Positions 1 to 12,500 of a DNA stretch of 64,000 nt are shown one piece after another. Below the pieces are notes generated by a model. It did not search any database. It saw only the letters and a program-made list of their open reading frames with translations, and was not told the origin of the DNA. Source of the DNA: Amaranthus tricolor (Eukaryota; Streptophyta; Magnoliopsida; Caryophyllales; Amaranthaceae); NCBI RefSeq assembly GCF_026212465.1, contig NC_080051.1:22606727-22670726 (forward strand). Reading direction: 5' to 3'. Every line of letters starts with the position of its first letter. Positions within the stretch are counted from its first letter, which is position 1. The position numbers and the translations under genes were made by a program.

Positions 1-750
1 CATCACTCATCACAACTGCCCCACAACCTTTGAGTTTTAAAACACAGTAGAATTTTTATCGTTTACTACAACTAGTTTTTCCAATATGTACACTGTTGAT
101 CTTTCCCAACTTAGAACATTAAATACACAATTAATTCTTTATTGCCTCATTACTAACATCCACATATATTGCAAGTGTCGATAAATATATACTTGATGTA
201 ATATATTGCCTCATTAATACTTTATGGTATACATAGCAACTTAAACACCACGACATGAAGAAATGTCATGACAACATGATCCTATCATTTTGCTTTACTC
301 TCCAAGTCCAAAGTATAGGGTTGCATAAAAATTAACCTAAACCGCAAACCACATTGTACTAAACTACAATTTAGGGTTTTATCCGATTTACGATTTAAAC
401 AAGAAATCAGTTTGATTTTTAAATATTGGTTTGGGATATGGTTCAAAGATTTTAAACCGCAATTATATATGTATATAACCTTATTTAATTCGTACCAAAG
501 TATTTAAGCCAAAAGTGTTCCAAGATTCCTTTTAATATAGCAATTAGGTATGAAATATTAGTTTTGCTAATATTTATATGTATCTAAATAGCAAGATAAC
601 GGAAAAATAAAAAATAGCAAACCCAACAAGCAAAATTGTTTTAAAATAATTTGGTCCGGTTTTAGGTGTTAAGAGGTTTGATGCGATTTGAAAAAATAAA
701 TAATTTAACTGTGCAAGGTACCAAGTTGCACCGTGTTCACTCCTATTAAC
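1..750. other. AT-rich flank with a decayed hAT-like element end
   Basis: The stretch from about 317 (TAGGGTTGCATAAAAATTAA) to about 747 (GCACCGTGTTCACTCCTA) has TAGG/CCTA ends and repeated (T)CGGTTT/AAACCG-type words near them, like other small hAT-type elements in this window. No target duplication was found, so the call is tentative. Nothing coding is visible. Confidence 0.3.
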
Positions 751-781
751 ATTGCACAAGAATAACTATTGAAAAGCATAC

Positions 782-1574
782 CTGATGCATTGGACTGATC
801 ATCGCCTTCTCCCTGAAAAGTAAGTTTTGACCACTCAGTACATTAAATTTCAAATAACAAAGTCTCAATGAATGGTGCAATGAGAATGGAGTTAACACCT
901 GTGAGTAGATTCTTCGAGCAGCTTCTAACTGAGACATCTCTGTATCCAATTTGTTGACCATCTCCAGAACGTCAGGTGTGCCAACAAATTGCACAAATCT
1001 AGTAGATAAAGTAGCAATACATCAATAGATATACTTGGCAACGATGAATTGAGCAATGTACTTATCTTTAGACTCATCATCATATCTACTTACCTAGTAT
1101 ATCTCTCTCATAGAAACTATGATCACAATCTGGGGAAGTTTGGATAATGACAAACCATACTCTTATAATAAAAAATTAACGAGGTTGCGGCTAGTGAGCC
1201 CTAAGCTCAAGAAGATCTTTAGAAGAATAATCAAAAAATATGCTAACCTCTCAACAGTTCCCTTAGTAAACCATGTTTCAGCATTTTTATATCTGTCGAC
1301 CTCGAGTTTAATTGATTTCACAGCCAAAGCAATTTGCTCCTGTGCAACCTTCAAGTGAGTAACAAAAGGCTTTACAAGTCCAGAGGCAAGCCTTTCTGTG
1401 GTGCCATCATAAGAAACAAGCAAATCACAGCTGCCAGACGAACAAAGAAATTATATGAAAAAAAAAAAAAAACAATGCCAATACATTCACAAATCCATAT
1501 AATGCAAATCCTCACCAAGACCGTCCAGGAGACAATTGAAATACAGCATAGTCAATAGGCACATCTGATGTCAT
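782..1574 (-). pseudogene. Truncated duplicate of CIP7-like exons 1-4
   Basis: Minus-strand exons 1574-1516, 1430-1248, 998-899 and 812-782 have the same lengths (59, 183, 100, 31 nt) as exons 1-4 of the full gene. All donors (GTGAGG, GTTAGC, GTGTTA, GTATGC) and acceptors are kept and the frame is open throughout. The predicted 124-residue N-terminal module differs from the full-length copy at scattered positions; for example residue 20 is Cys instead of Arg. No exon 5 or later follows: homology stops at about 748, next to what looks like a hAT-type element end. It is called a pseudogene because it lacks more than 90% of the protein. The intact exons leave open expression of a short N-terminal protein or a fusion with sequence beyond the window start. 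Confidence 0.85.
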
Positions 1575-2930
1575 TTTCTCCCGGTCAACACAATATCGAT
1601 TCAAATTTCTACAACCTTGGTCTTGCAATCAAATGTAAGTACACCTCACCAAGAAACAAGATCTTTTGGTCCATAACATAGAAAACTTCAATACCTGAAT
1701 GAATAAATAGAAAATTACTTTCAGCTAAAGCAAACAATATTATCTATCACTTTAGTCATTCCATATCTACAAACCAATGCCAATATAGTAACAACTGAGA
1801 GTGAGCTAAAATCAAGTGTGGAACCTCTTCCAAAGTAATATGAAGAATCTTAATGTAAAGCTAAGTAAATGAGAGTGAGAAATTGACAACCAAATCAATG
1901 AACTACTCCTTAAAGAAAAACAGTATGAAATTAACCATAATATCAACAATAATAGATCCCAATTTCCAAAATTGAAACCAAATTGCAATTGAAAGATACT
2001 ACTGGATCTAATTCAAGCTATATAAAAAGGCCAACTTTAAAAGAAATATCCTTGCTCAACAATGTACTGAACTACTGACCCATTTCAAAATTCATTACCC
2101 AGATAACAAAATTGCAAATTAGATAGAAAAAACTTACCAAAAGATCTTAAAGCAAATATCTTCAATCACCCACAATAGATCTTTCCAAATTAAGTTCACA
2201 TTTATACCAACATTTCTACCAATCCCTCACTTTATTTGAAAAAACACCCAATTGATATCATAGTCTTAATCTTTATGTGAGCAATGTGAATCTATATATC
2301 TATGTAGCAATTTTTATCAATTGTATTAATAAAAAAGATATGGGTATGATCATTTTAGTCCAGTAAAATTTTGATGGGTAATGAAAGAAAAAACCCTAAA
2401 AAAAAAAGGGCAATGATAATAGTAGTATTACCACTGATAGTTTGTGCTTTACTCCTTTCTGAAAGTGATCCCCCCACACAGTCACATACTCTTACTTTCT
2501 ATGAATGGTCACTTTCTTGCTCTTGTTCTTTCTCTTTCTCTCTTTCTCTCTTTCTCTTTCTATCTCTAGAAAGATACATGCAGAGGTTCTTCACCCAAAG
2601 AAAGGGTTGAAGAAAGAGAGGGAGATTGATTTGGATTTTTGAAGGTGTTTTGGGTGATTGTTGTTGAGAGGAATCAGAAAAGATTTTGTTTTGTTGGGTT
2701 CAAAAATTGAAATGGCTAAATGGGGTTTGACTATTACTTCTAGAATAATGTTCATTAATTAATGTTTCATTCTACTTTTGTACTCCTAAATACTCTCAAG
2801 ATTTCCACTTCTGAGGTAATAATGTTTCTCTTCACACCAATTGAGTAATTTTCAAATTTAAGAGGAAATTTTATAAAAATAATATTTTCTTTCAATTTCT
2901 TGTAAATAATTTTTTTTGGGGTTTTGTGTT
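1575..2930 (-). promoter_or_regulatory. Duplicated leader and upstream region of the CIP7-like gene
   Basis: This stretch matches 19931-21140 nearly continuously and then 21866-21977. It carries a conserved leader-intron donor (GTAAGTTTT) at about 2137 and a purine-rich (GAGAAA)n run at about 2519-2565 when read on the minus strand. The match resumes on both sides of the hAT-like insertion present only in the 21 kb copy. It presumably holds the 5' UTR and core promoter of the truncated copy. Confidence 0.7.
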
Positions 2931-4495
2931 CTTAAATGTTAGCATAAATGAATTTCTTCTCGTCAATTTGATTATGCTAATTATTTTAATTATGTTAATT
3001 CTATAACTATGTTTTTAGTTACATTGTAAAGAATAATTTAAGATTAGTTAGTTGATGTTAATATGATATCATAATTCATAATTTCATATACTTTCAAATT
3101 GTTATAATAACCTAAAAGCAAGTGGAAGTAACCTTCTTTTATAACTTCATCAAAATAACCACCTAGCATCAAGCAAATTTAACTTCATCAAATAACCACC
3201 TAGCATTAAGCAAATTTTTAAATGAAAATAATGAAAGAATATAGTATCATAAATTTATTTCAATACAAGCTAAGTACCCAACATAGGCATATGTAAATCA
3301 TAATTATGATATATGACCATAGTAAAAGTGGATTAATTCATATACTTTCTCCGTTCTAAAGTACTTACTATGCATTACGATTATTGACATTATTTATCGT
3401 TCAAGCTTTTTTATATAGAGAAAATTGTTAAAAATAAATCAACCTTTACTCGATCCGCTGAAAATAAATCCACTACTGTTTAATACAAATTCATCTATTC
3501 GATTTCTTAAATAAACTCAACTATTGTTTATTCTTTATTTTTGACTTACAAAGAAGCTTCGAAAATGTTTATAAATGAAGTAGGTGAGTTTATTTTTAGC
3601 AAATATGCCTAATAGATGGATTTATTTAAAAATAAAAGAAAAATTACCTAAAATAATCCAACATTTTCATGATTTTCTTACAATAATCTCCCCTATTGAT
3701 TAACCATGAATAATCGTCTAATGACATAGTTTCACAATTTTAAATTTTTATAATTTCTAAAAGTATATAGTTCAATATATAAATAATTAAAATAACACAT
3801 TAAATTATATAATATAAAATATTAGAAGTGGCAAATATAATGAAATAGAAACACTATATACTATGAAGATGTATAAATTGTAGTAATACATACTCCCAAA
3901 TTGTACAAGTCAACGGTAAAAAAACAAATGTGAGAAATGACAAAGCAATAAGGTGTGCCGGTAGATGCTAAGATAGAGATTTTATGTTATTATGCAATGC
4001 AAAATCTATTAGTAATTGTAATAACATGCATGATTCCGATGGAGTGGAGAAATCATGCCAAAATACAAAAAGATGATAAACACAAGGGGGATATTGTCCC
4101 ATTCCAACAAACATTTTGTATCATCCTTAAGACAACGACAATTATTATATTTTGTAAGATTTTAATTTGATTTTTATTTACTTTCTTTTTTAGTTTATCT
4201 TATAACTAAATAAATTAAATTTTAGATATTATTTTTATATGTACTTTCACTAATTTGGAGTTCGACTAAAAGCATTATCATGTTTAATTAGTTATTAACT
4301 CATTATTGTTACGTGTTCGTAATAACATTTTTAGTAAATTGAATAAGATAGTTAAAATAAATAAATATTTCTTTCAAAGAGATTCTCATGCTAAAATGCT
4401 GAAAATATAATCTAGTGCTAAAAAAACGTTGCATTTTTCCTTTATTAATTTTTTATCATGAAGAGAATTAAGTCCTAGAGATTGCAATTCGATAG
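2931..4495. other. AT-rich intergenic DNA with MITE fragments
   Basis: No gene is visible. At about 3340-3365 a TTTCTCCGTTCTAAAGTACT-like end resembles one terminus of a Stowaway MITE. At about 3640-3725 a single arm of the foldback family also seen at 36.8-37.2 kb is present (motifs CAACATTTTCATGATTTT and TTGATTAACCATGAATAA). Confidence 0.4.
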
Positions 4496-4499
4496 GATG

Positions 4500-4925
4500 G
4501 GCACACATATTGAAAATTTGAAATACTTAAGTTAAAAAAAATTAATTAAATAAACTAACATTCAAACTTATTCCAAAAGTAAGCGTGAAATTCTCAAATC
4601 CGAGGTTTGGGGCTGTTCGCATTTACTAACTGCGAACAGGTTAAAAAAGACAAAATGGTTGTTCGCAGTTAGTAACTGCGAACAACTATTTGACCTGTTT
4701 TTGTGCAGCACTCTGTTCGCAGTTACTAACTGCGAACAGGTCAAATAGTTGTTCGCAGTTACTAACTGCAAACAGCTATTTTGTCTTTTTTGACCTGTTC
4801 CCCAAACCTCAGATTTAGAAATTTCACGCTTACTTTTGAAATAAGTTTGAATATTAGTTTATCTAATTAATTTTTTTTTTTCTTTAGCCTAAGTATTTCA
4901 AATTTTCACACATATTCGTCTCCCA
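4500..4925. mobile_element. Foldback (MITE-like) element with nested palindromes
   Basis: The two halves are imperfect reverse complements for nearly 190 bp each: ACACATATTGAAAATTTGAA near 4504 answers TTCAAATTTTCACACATATT near 4897, and AAAAGTAAGCGTGAAATT near 4576 answers AATTTCACGCTTACTTTT near 4820. The middle holds four copies of a smaller palindrome, GTTCGCAGTTAnTAACTGCGAAC, between about 4614 and 4774. No ORF is present. The whole element could fold into one long hairpin. The superfamily is not determined because no target duplication is clear. Confidence 0.75.
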
Positions 4926-5381
4926 TGACCCACATATCATGTCTGTGACTGTAGCCAATTAGCCACATCTTAATGGTCATACAAAAAATCTAGGCAAGTA
5001 CAAATTCTATATTAACACCCATTTTAGATTTTGAGAATCAAAATTTGCATTTATATTTGATTTAGGGATTAAAATTCCTTGGTATTTATCCCTATCCTAC
5101 TTTCTAAATTGACATATAAATCTATAAATTTTATATTATACTCTATATACTAGCGAAATTTTGATCGATATTTTCAAAGGCAAGTTGAATTGATCATTAA
5201 CAAAATAATTTGTAGATGACAAATGTCATAAGGAGACAAATGTCGCAATATTACAGATCTTAAGCTGATATTTGACATTCATTTTTACAACAAAGATTCC
5301 ACATATACACAATAAAAAATATTACCTTCTTAAAGATCATAATAAAAAATATTTATGCATATGCAATTTTCTTTTAATTTT

Positions 5382-5492
<111 letters not shown>

Positions 5493-6559
5493 GTAGCTTT
5501 AAAAAAAATACATATATCCCAAATTTATATACCTAATTACGATCGAAACAATTATACTGCTGAAAAATTTAAATGAAAAAGTAAATCTTTACACTCATAC
5601 TAGATTATTTACACCTTATTTCCATCATAATAATTTATTTAAGACAACTAAAGAAAGTTTTAGTTTTAAAAAAAAAGATTTTCTTAAATAATTGATAATC
5701 ATGTTGTCATTCTAAGATACTTATGTGGTAATTTAAAATTTCCAATACTACCTATATATATATATATATATATTTAAAAAACTGTAATGGAAAAATGAAT
5801 ATGGACAATTATATTTTTACAGAAAATGGTAAACTTGATAAGGATAACATATATACTTGGTAGAGTTGCACCATCGCTTAATATTTATACATGCAATTGT
5901 ATACTAGTATTGAAATAAAAAGCGATTGTATTGCCAAGTAAAAGAGTTTAGTGCTCATTAAATTTTATAGGAGCACCACAAGATTAAAAACATTTTTTAT
6001 TGCACTTAATAAAGTATTTGTCTATACTAATATAGAGTACTAAACTATTATAATGCACACAATTCTTTGGTATAATATATATATACAATTAAAATTTTAT
6101 GATTTCATACGACAAACTTAAAATTTTCAATCGTTTTAGTTATTTGTATTATCGGATCGATGAGTTATTTTCGGTGACACAATGACTTAATGTTGCAAAT
6201 ACATTTGTTTTTCACGCAAAAAATCATAAGGCTAACAAAAATATGAGCAAATATTTATTTTCATTAATAATAATCAAAATATTCTTCAATATAAAAATAG
6301 GGCTTTTGGTTTTATTCTTCAAGATAAAATTGAAGAAATTTACAATTAGCTACCTTGGGGTGGAGCATATGCTTTGCTTTTTGGGGTAAAATTGACCACA
6401 TTCCTCTGACATTCTCTTTCAGTGGGATACGGGTATAAATTGTCCGTGAACTTTCCTCACTTAGACTCGGTCATTGAGCGGGATATTGGGTTTCATTGAA
6501 CGGGATATTGGGTTGATGATGATATGCTTTGCCTTTTACTCGAGTGGATTGACATGAAT

Positions 6560-9500
6560 TTATCGAAGTTTTGACTCGCTTCCCTTGCTCCGGAAATTTG
6601 AAAGTGAGAAGAATGACTTTGGAGCTGCAAAAACCGGAAAAATATTGTGGTTTTAGATTCTGCAACTAAATACAGCATCACAGAAGAGCAGAAATCAAAC
6701 CATAATTAACCCCATTCCCCTCTATTATCATAACAAATTCTTGTGTTAGTCTCATTGTTAGACGCTCTACATACATGGGTTGAATAGCCCAACAAATACA
6801 ATTATTAATATATTGTTACTTGTTTTTTCACCAGAGACGATTTGGATTTGTCCAGTATCCAGCAAATTCTGCGACTTTTGAAAACTCGCAGAATGTAGTT
6901 CGAAAATAAGTTGGTGTGACGTGAGTATATGTTTAAAAAGTCATACTTTTTACTGAATTTAAACGTATGTATGCTATCCGATAGCTTGGTGTGTAGTGCA
7001 TCAAGACACAAAATGTCACTCTAGTCCCTATTTCTGTCATTTCATGCTAGTGCAACATGAATAAGGTGTTAAAAATTGCACACTTTTGACTAGTACAAGG
7101 GATGTATCGTGGTCTCGGATGATATTTAGTGGTACAGCATTTTCATATACCATTATTGCACCGCATTACTGCAATCGAGACTGAAACCACATTTTTGCAC
7201 CATGAAATTACATCCTTTCTTGCCATTGGATGCTATATTGTATTGTGTAAACTTTATATACAGTTTCAAGAATGAAGAATGCACAAACTCAATATTTCAG
7301 TTATGGACATCCCAGTTCTCTTAAAAGAGCACAGCCATTAGTGGGCTTGTAGTTTCTCCAATTGAGCTAAAATCTCACAAGTGGTCACTTATCCTCACTG
7401 TTTCGAAATACTCTGTTTCCAAATGCTCGGATGGCAATCCAATTTCGACTATGATGATTCTTTTCAACTATTTCTCAAGTAGGAGTATCCTCACTTCCAT
7501 GGTGAATACTGATAACGATGTTCTTTACGCTCCCTATTTTTTCCCATTATCTCAGACCTCAGTAGGATCAAGTCCAGCTGTTATTGTTTTTCTGTCATTG
7601 ATTTGTTTGATTCGTCTGAAAACACTAGGAGATTTTATTTGTTTGTTATTAGTTATTGCAATAATGTCATTTGGGTTATTTAAGGAATGTCTGTTGGTTT
7701 AAAAGCTTTCCATTTTTGGAAAGAGTCTTGCACGAATAGATGAGGTGCAAAGAAAGAGACTTAAACAAACAACATCAAAGTTCAGATAGATATAAGCTAG
7801 AGACTGATCTAATCCATGAAGATCCAACAAGAGGGAGAAGGCCTAATAGGCGTCCAATCCTATCTAAGGCCCATGATGATAGTTTCGCTTGATTGATGAT
7901 CTTTTAAGCCCCACAATGATGGATTCAAGTTCATTATCAAGATCAACAGTCAAGCCAAGCCCGAATTAGCGCCTACTTTCGAGATACGAGATTCCAAAGT
8001 CCGAATTCAATGACAATAATATCAAGTAGTTCAGCCCCAATATGAAAGATGAAGGCTAAACTTGTACCTTGAGGTTGTCAGACAGAAAGCTTTTCCTTTT
8101 ATTTAGACTTCATTCGTTAGTTAGTTCTTTCTTATTTTTAAACAATTTCAGATTCAGGCCAAAATCATCTTGCTGTACTATAAATAAGGAGTCTCATGGA
8201 ATGAGAATGGATAGTGGATTTTGATCAAACTTCGAGCTTGTTAGGTTCTTTCATCATATTACACATTTAGGATTGGGAGTAAGAAAGCTGTTCATACTTT
8301 TCAGATCTTAAGCAAGTCTGCTTTGTGTTTGGAAACCTTAGTCCGATTAAGTTGTTGCAGTATCATTCACCTCAGGCACAATTCATCGCTCATCTCTCCC
8401 CTCTCCCTTCATTCGCCATCTCTAATACTCACAAAAATCTATACACCAACTTGCCAACCCAAGCCCACAATCATAGTCCTTCTCTATCTAAATTCTAAAC
8501 TTCAATCTCTATATCTTTGTCTATACTATTACTAAGCCCACTTTACCAACCCAAATTCCTCTAAACACTCCACCGTGCGTCTCTAACACTTTAAAACAAC
8601 CCAAAGTTTCAATCTTTGAACCATCCCATATCGCAAACACAACCAAAACCCTGACCCTAGAAAATCGACCATTTCACCGATTCTTCACAAAGTCTCCATC
8701 TTTCCTCTCTTCTATTCGCTAACCCCTTCTTAAGCCTTCCAACTATCTGTCCCCTACCATAAAACCACAAAGAGATCCCTCCTTTCTTTCAAAAAATTTT
8801 CACTTCCTCCAACCTCTTTTCCCAACTGGAGTCTTACTCGGATTCAGTTTAAAAAGAAATTTCATAGTTCACCTTGTTCACATACGCAGTATAGACAATC
8901 TACAACTAACCCCAACAAACAGGAACCAAATACTAGTCAAATGAGAAAATGAACTATTCTAGTCATAAGTTAACAACGCCCTAAATAAGGAGAAGAAAGC
9001 CTACCACATGATACTAAACAGGTCTAGCAAGATCACAGAACAATTTAAGCACACTAAAGTTACTACCCTATCAACTAGAAATAGTATATTGACAAAAATG
9101 ATAATAAATATAAAGCAAGAATCAAAAGATAAAGAAGAACAAAGAGTAAACCTTTTGGAGAGCTTCCCAATATATTTTCCTCCCTCAATTTGAAATTTGA
9201 TGGCAATGTTGGAATTGAGCTTTGTAATCCATTAACTACAATAAAACATCAATTTCTAGTTACACAGAGTCATAACATTTAAGTATGTCGAATTTCCAGA
9301 CCCTAATGAGGCGTTGGGTGATTGGTAATATGAGAATGAGTTTTAGTTTTAATTTTCATAAAAAGTTTAGTCATCCCCATGTTAGTGGAAATGATTTTAC
9401 TTTGTATGGTTTGATGGAAATCCAATAAAGCTAAGAGGGGAAATGAAGAAGATCCGAATATAAGCAAAAACAACAAAGATATCAAAGGCTTAATCAACTA

Positions 9501-12500
9501 TATGTGGAAAAGTCCATTGGAGATGCGGTTAGACAAGGGAATGGAAGAATGGAACATTTTGGTTTCCAAAAAATTTTAGAAGAAAATGTTTCAAAACAGA
9601 TGGAAACTCCATTCCACCATAATTTTTCTTTTCAAACACTTGTCCAACCAAAAAATGGAAAATGGGAAATTAGTTTTCCCCTATCCATGCACTCCCTAAT
9701 GTTTAAAATTTACAAATGGTTAAAAGGATAACCAGTCACCTTGTTCACTAAAAAGCTCGCTTTCATTGAATCCCTCATCAGAATGATGGCTGTGGGAAAA
9801 CCCCATTCTAGACTTTCTCAAATCTTCTGATGACCGATTAGCGAGATCTCTTCCATCTTCAGTATCATCATCTCCTTCAGAGGTTGTTGCAGATATCCAG
9901 TCTGCCATACTCTCAGCTGCACGATTCTTCCTTCCGAATTTCAGGAATCGCTTAAAACCTTTGGCAACTTCCTTGCGTGATAGACTATGTGATGAGTCAC
10001 CAACAATAGGTTTCTGAGCAGCTCCCCACTTTTTTCTTGTTCTAGCATCATCATCATTTTGTGCAAGAGTGTAAGAATTCCAAGCGGGGCTCCCAAGTGG
10101 TGAATCGAAAGCATCAATGTCGGAGATTTCATTTGAAAAGGAAAATGGATTGTGTACACGTTGGTTCCAAGATCCAGGGCTTCCCCCAGGAGAGTCCTGT
10201 ATGGATCCTATGGAACGAAAAAGAGAAGACATGGAAGTAGGCAATTCAGTAGCAGACACATGGCCTGCCTGGGAAAGACTCCCGAGAGCATTGATGTTTT
10301 CATAACCAGAATTAGCAGAATTGTCAGATTCCTGGCTTAATCTCCCTTTACTGTTGTCCATATCAGCAGATTCGCCCCCTACAGTGGTTTCAAAATCATC
10401 CTCCTCATCCTTGACTACATCAGTCCTCTCTTCTGTTTCTAAACTCGCATCATCAAAATCATGTCCATTTATACCACCTGTGACATGACTATCACCATTA
10501 CCCTTTCTTGGGAAAGGCTTTGATTCTATATCCCTCGAGAAGTTAAAATGATCCCCATTCTCTTCTTTTCCACATTTTGACAGAATAAAAACAGACTCAT
10601 CAAAAATATCACAATTCCGGGAATCATTCAGCTCCATGGGAATCGATGTGCTCTTTCTCAAGGAGTGAGAACGGCGTGGCTTTTCTTCATTGACAAGTGG
10701 CAAGTCCTCACTAATACTCTTCTTACGAGCATGGTTTCTCTGAGGACGAACAGGTTTACTTCCTGCAGACAATGGCTTTGTGTTTTCCTTCCGCAAGTCA
10801 GAAAAATTAGGAACAGACTGTGCGAGAGGATTATCCGAAGCCAACTTTCGTCTCCCTGCTGCAGAGTTAGAGACTTTTCCAGAAGATCGAGGAATATGAG
10901 CCGCTGAGTTACGTTGGGTCGATGATGCTGCACTTCTGCTTGACATAACCTTTTTGCTATGTGCATTTCCAGAAGTATCGCCCAAATATGTCTCACTGAG
11001 CTTCTTTCCAAGAAATTCACCTTGATCTTCATCCGCATCACTTATGTAAGTGTCTACTATAGGCTGATCAGGATAAATCAAAAAGTTCATTTCACATAAA
11101 AGCGTCTATGTAAGCGTCTATTCAGGCAAGCTTGTACTAATTACTTTCAGCATTAACTGATACATACCTTCTCTCTCTTTGTTGCTGATTGTACATTGAA
11201 TGGTTTTATTTTGTCTGCCTTTCGACCAGAACCATAGGCAGAATTCCTCTTGTCTGCAGAACCCGCCAACTTGACCTTCATCTCAGCTCTGGTTTTCTCA
11301 AGGCTATCCTGCATTGCCTTCATCTTGGCTTCCTTTTGAGCCCTTTCTGAACTCCAGTCTTCCCTTAGCTTAGCATATCGCTTTTGCATATACTTCTGAT
11401 ATAATTTTCCTCTAGAATCATCTGCAAAACTAGGGCTGTAGATGTTTTGCGTAGGGGTGACATCATATTCCTGCTTATGTACAGTTTTCATCAATGGTGT
11501 TGGATAATTCTTCTCCTTACTACTGGAACCAACAGCAGGCTCAGCCTCCGGCTTGAAGTTAGTCACCAGGACAGAAGAAGTCTCTACTGCCCGTTTCCTA
11601 TCAGAAGAAGCCATCTCCAGCTCAATAAGTGTATCAACAGGCCGGGTTCTTCGAGCAGAATTTGATTGGTCACCAGGAGCACGGAGTTTGTGCTCAGCAA
11701 ACAGCTTCTCAAGTTCATTGGCCTTCATTTTCAGGTCATCATTCATCCCCAGATTTCCTTTTGTTTGCCTTACCCTCTGAACTTGATCCACAGGTACTGA
11801 AGATAAAGAAAACACTTCCTTATTCTCAAGTACAAATTTCCCAGTCGAATCCAATTGACGTTCAGAATCGGTCTCTTTCCACCTAGCAACAGGCTTCTCC
11901 TCTTGATCAAAAGAAGAATCACATCCTTGAACCTTTCCTCTGTAGGGACGAGAATCTTCCATTTGGGTGAAGGAAAGGTCAGCCTGCTTCTCAAATGACT
12001 CAGAATTCTTTTCGTTTTCTCCCCTTACAGATCTCAACCTAGGCAGAGCAAAAAAGGAATCACCCTCACCTTTTTTGTCTTGATATACAGATCGGGCAAC
12101 TTCAGGATCCATGAATTCTGATGCAATTGTAACAGTCGTGTTATGAGATGTCCTATAAGTTGATTTTGAAGCCTTCTGATCCCTCACCCGCTCATCCTCA
12201 TCCTCTTCCTCAAATTGTAGACCTCGAGACCTTCCATCGAATCCAGATGCAGATGCCCCAGGACTTTCCCCATTATATTCCTCTGGTTTGCTTCCACCAC
12301 CTAGAAAACTCTTTGCCTTCTCTACAATCATCTCATCTGAGGAACTAAACTGTTCTGCTGTCCCTGGACGAGACCTGAGATGAGTATTAATAGGCAATGG
12401 CTGATTCTCCAACCCAAATTCCTCACTCTCACAAAGAGGTTTAACAGTCGAATGAACCATCCCATCACTTGATTGATCCTTTGATCCCACACTTTCTGAT

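Noticed and set aside
7451..7702. 83-codon hydrophobic plus-strand ORF
   Set aside because: It lies antisense in intron 9 of the CIP7-like gene, has no family resemblance, and has no promoter or splice context.
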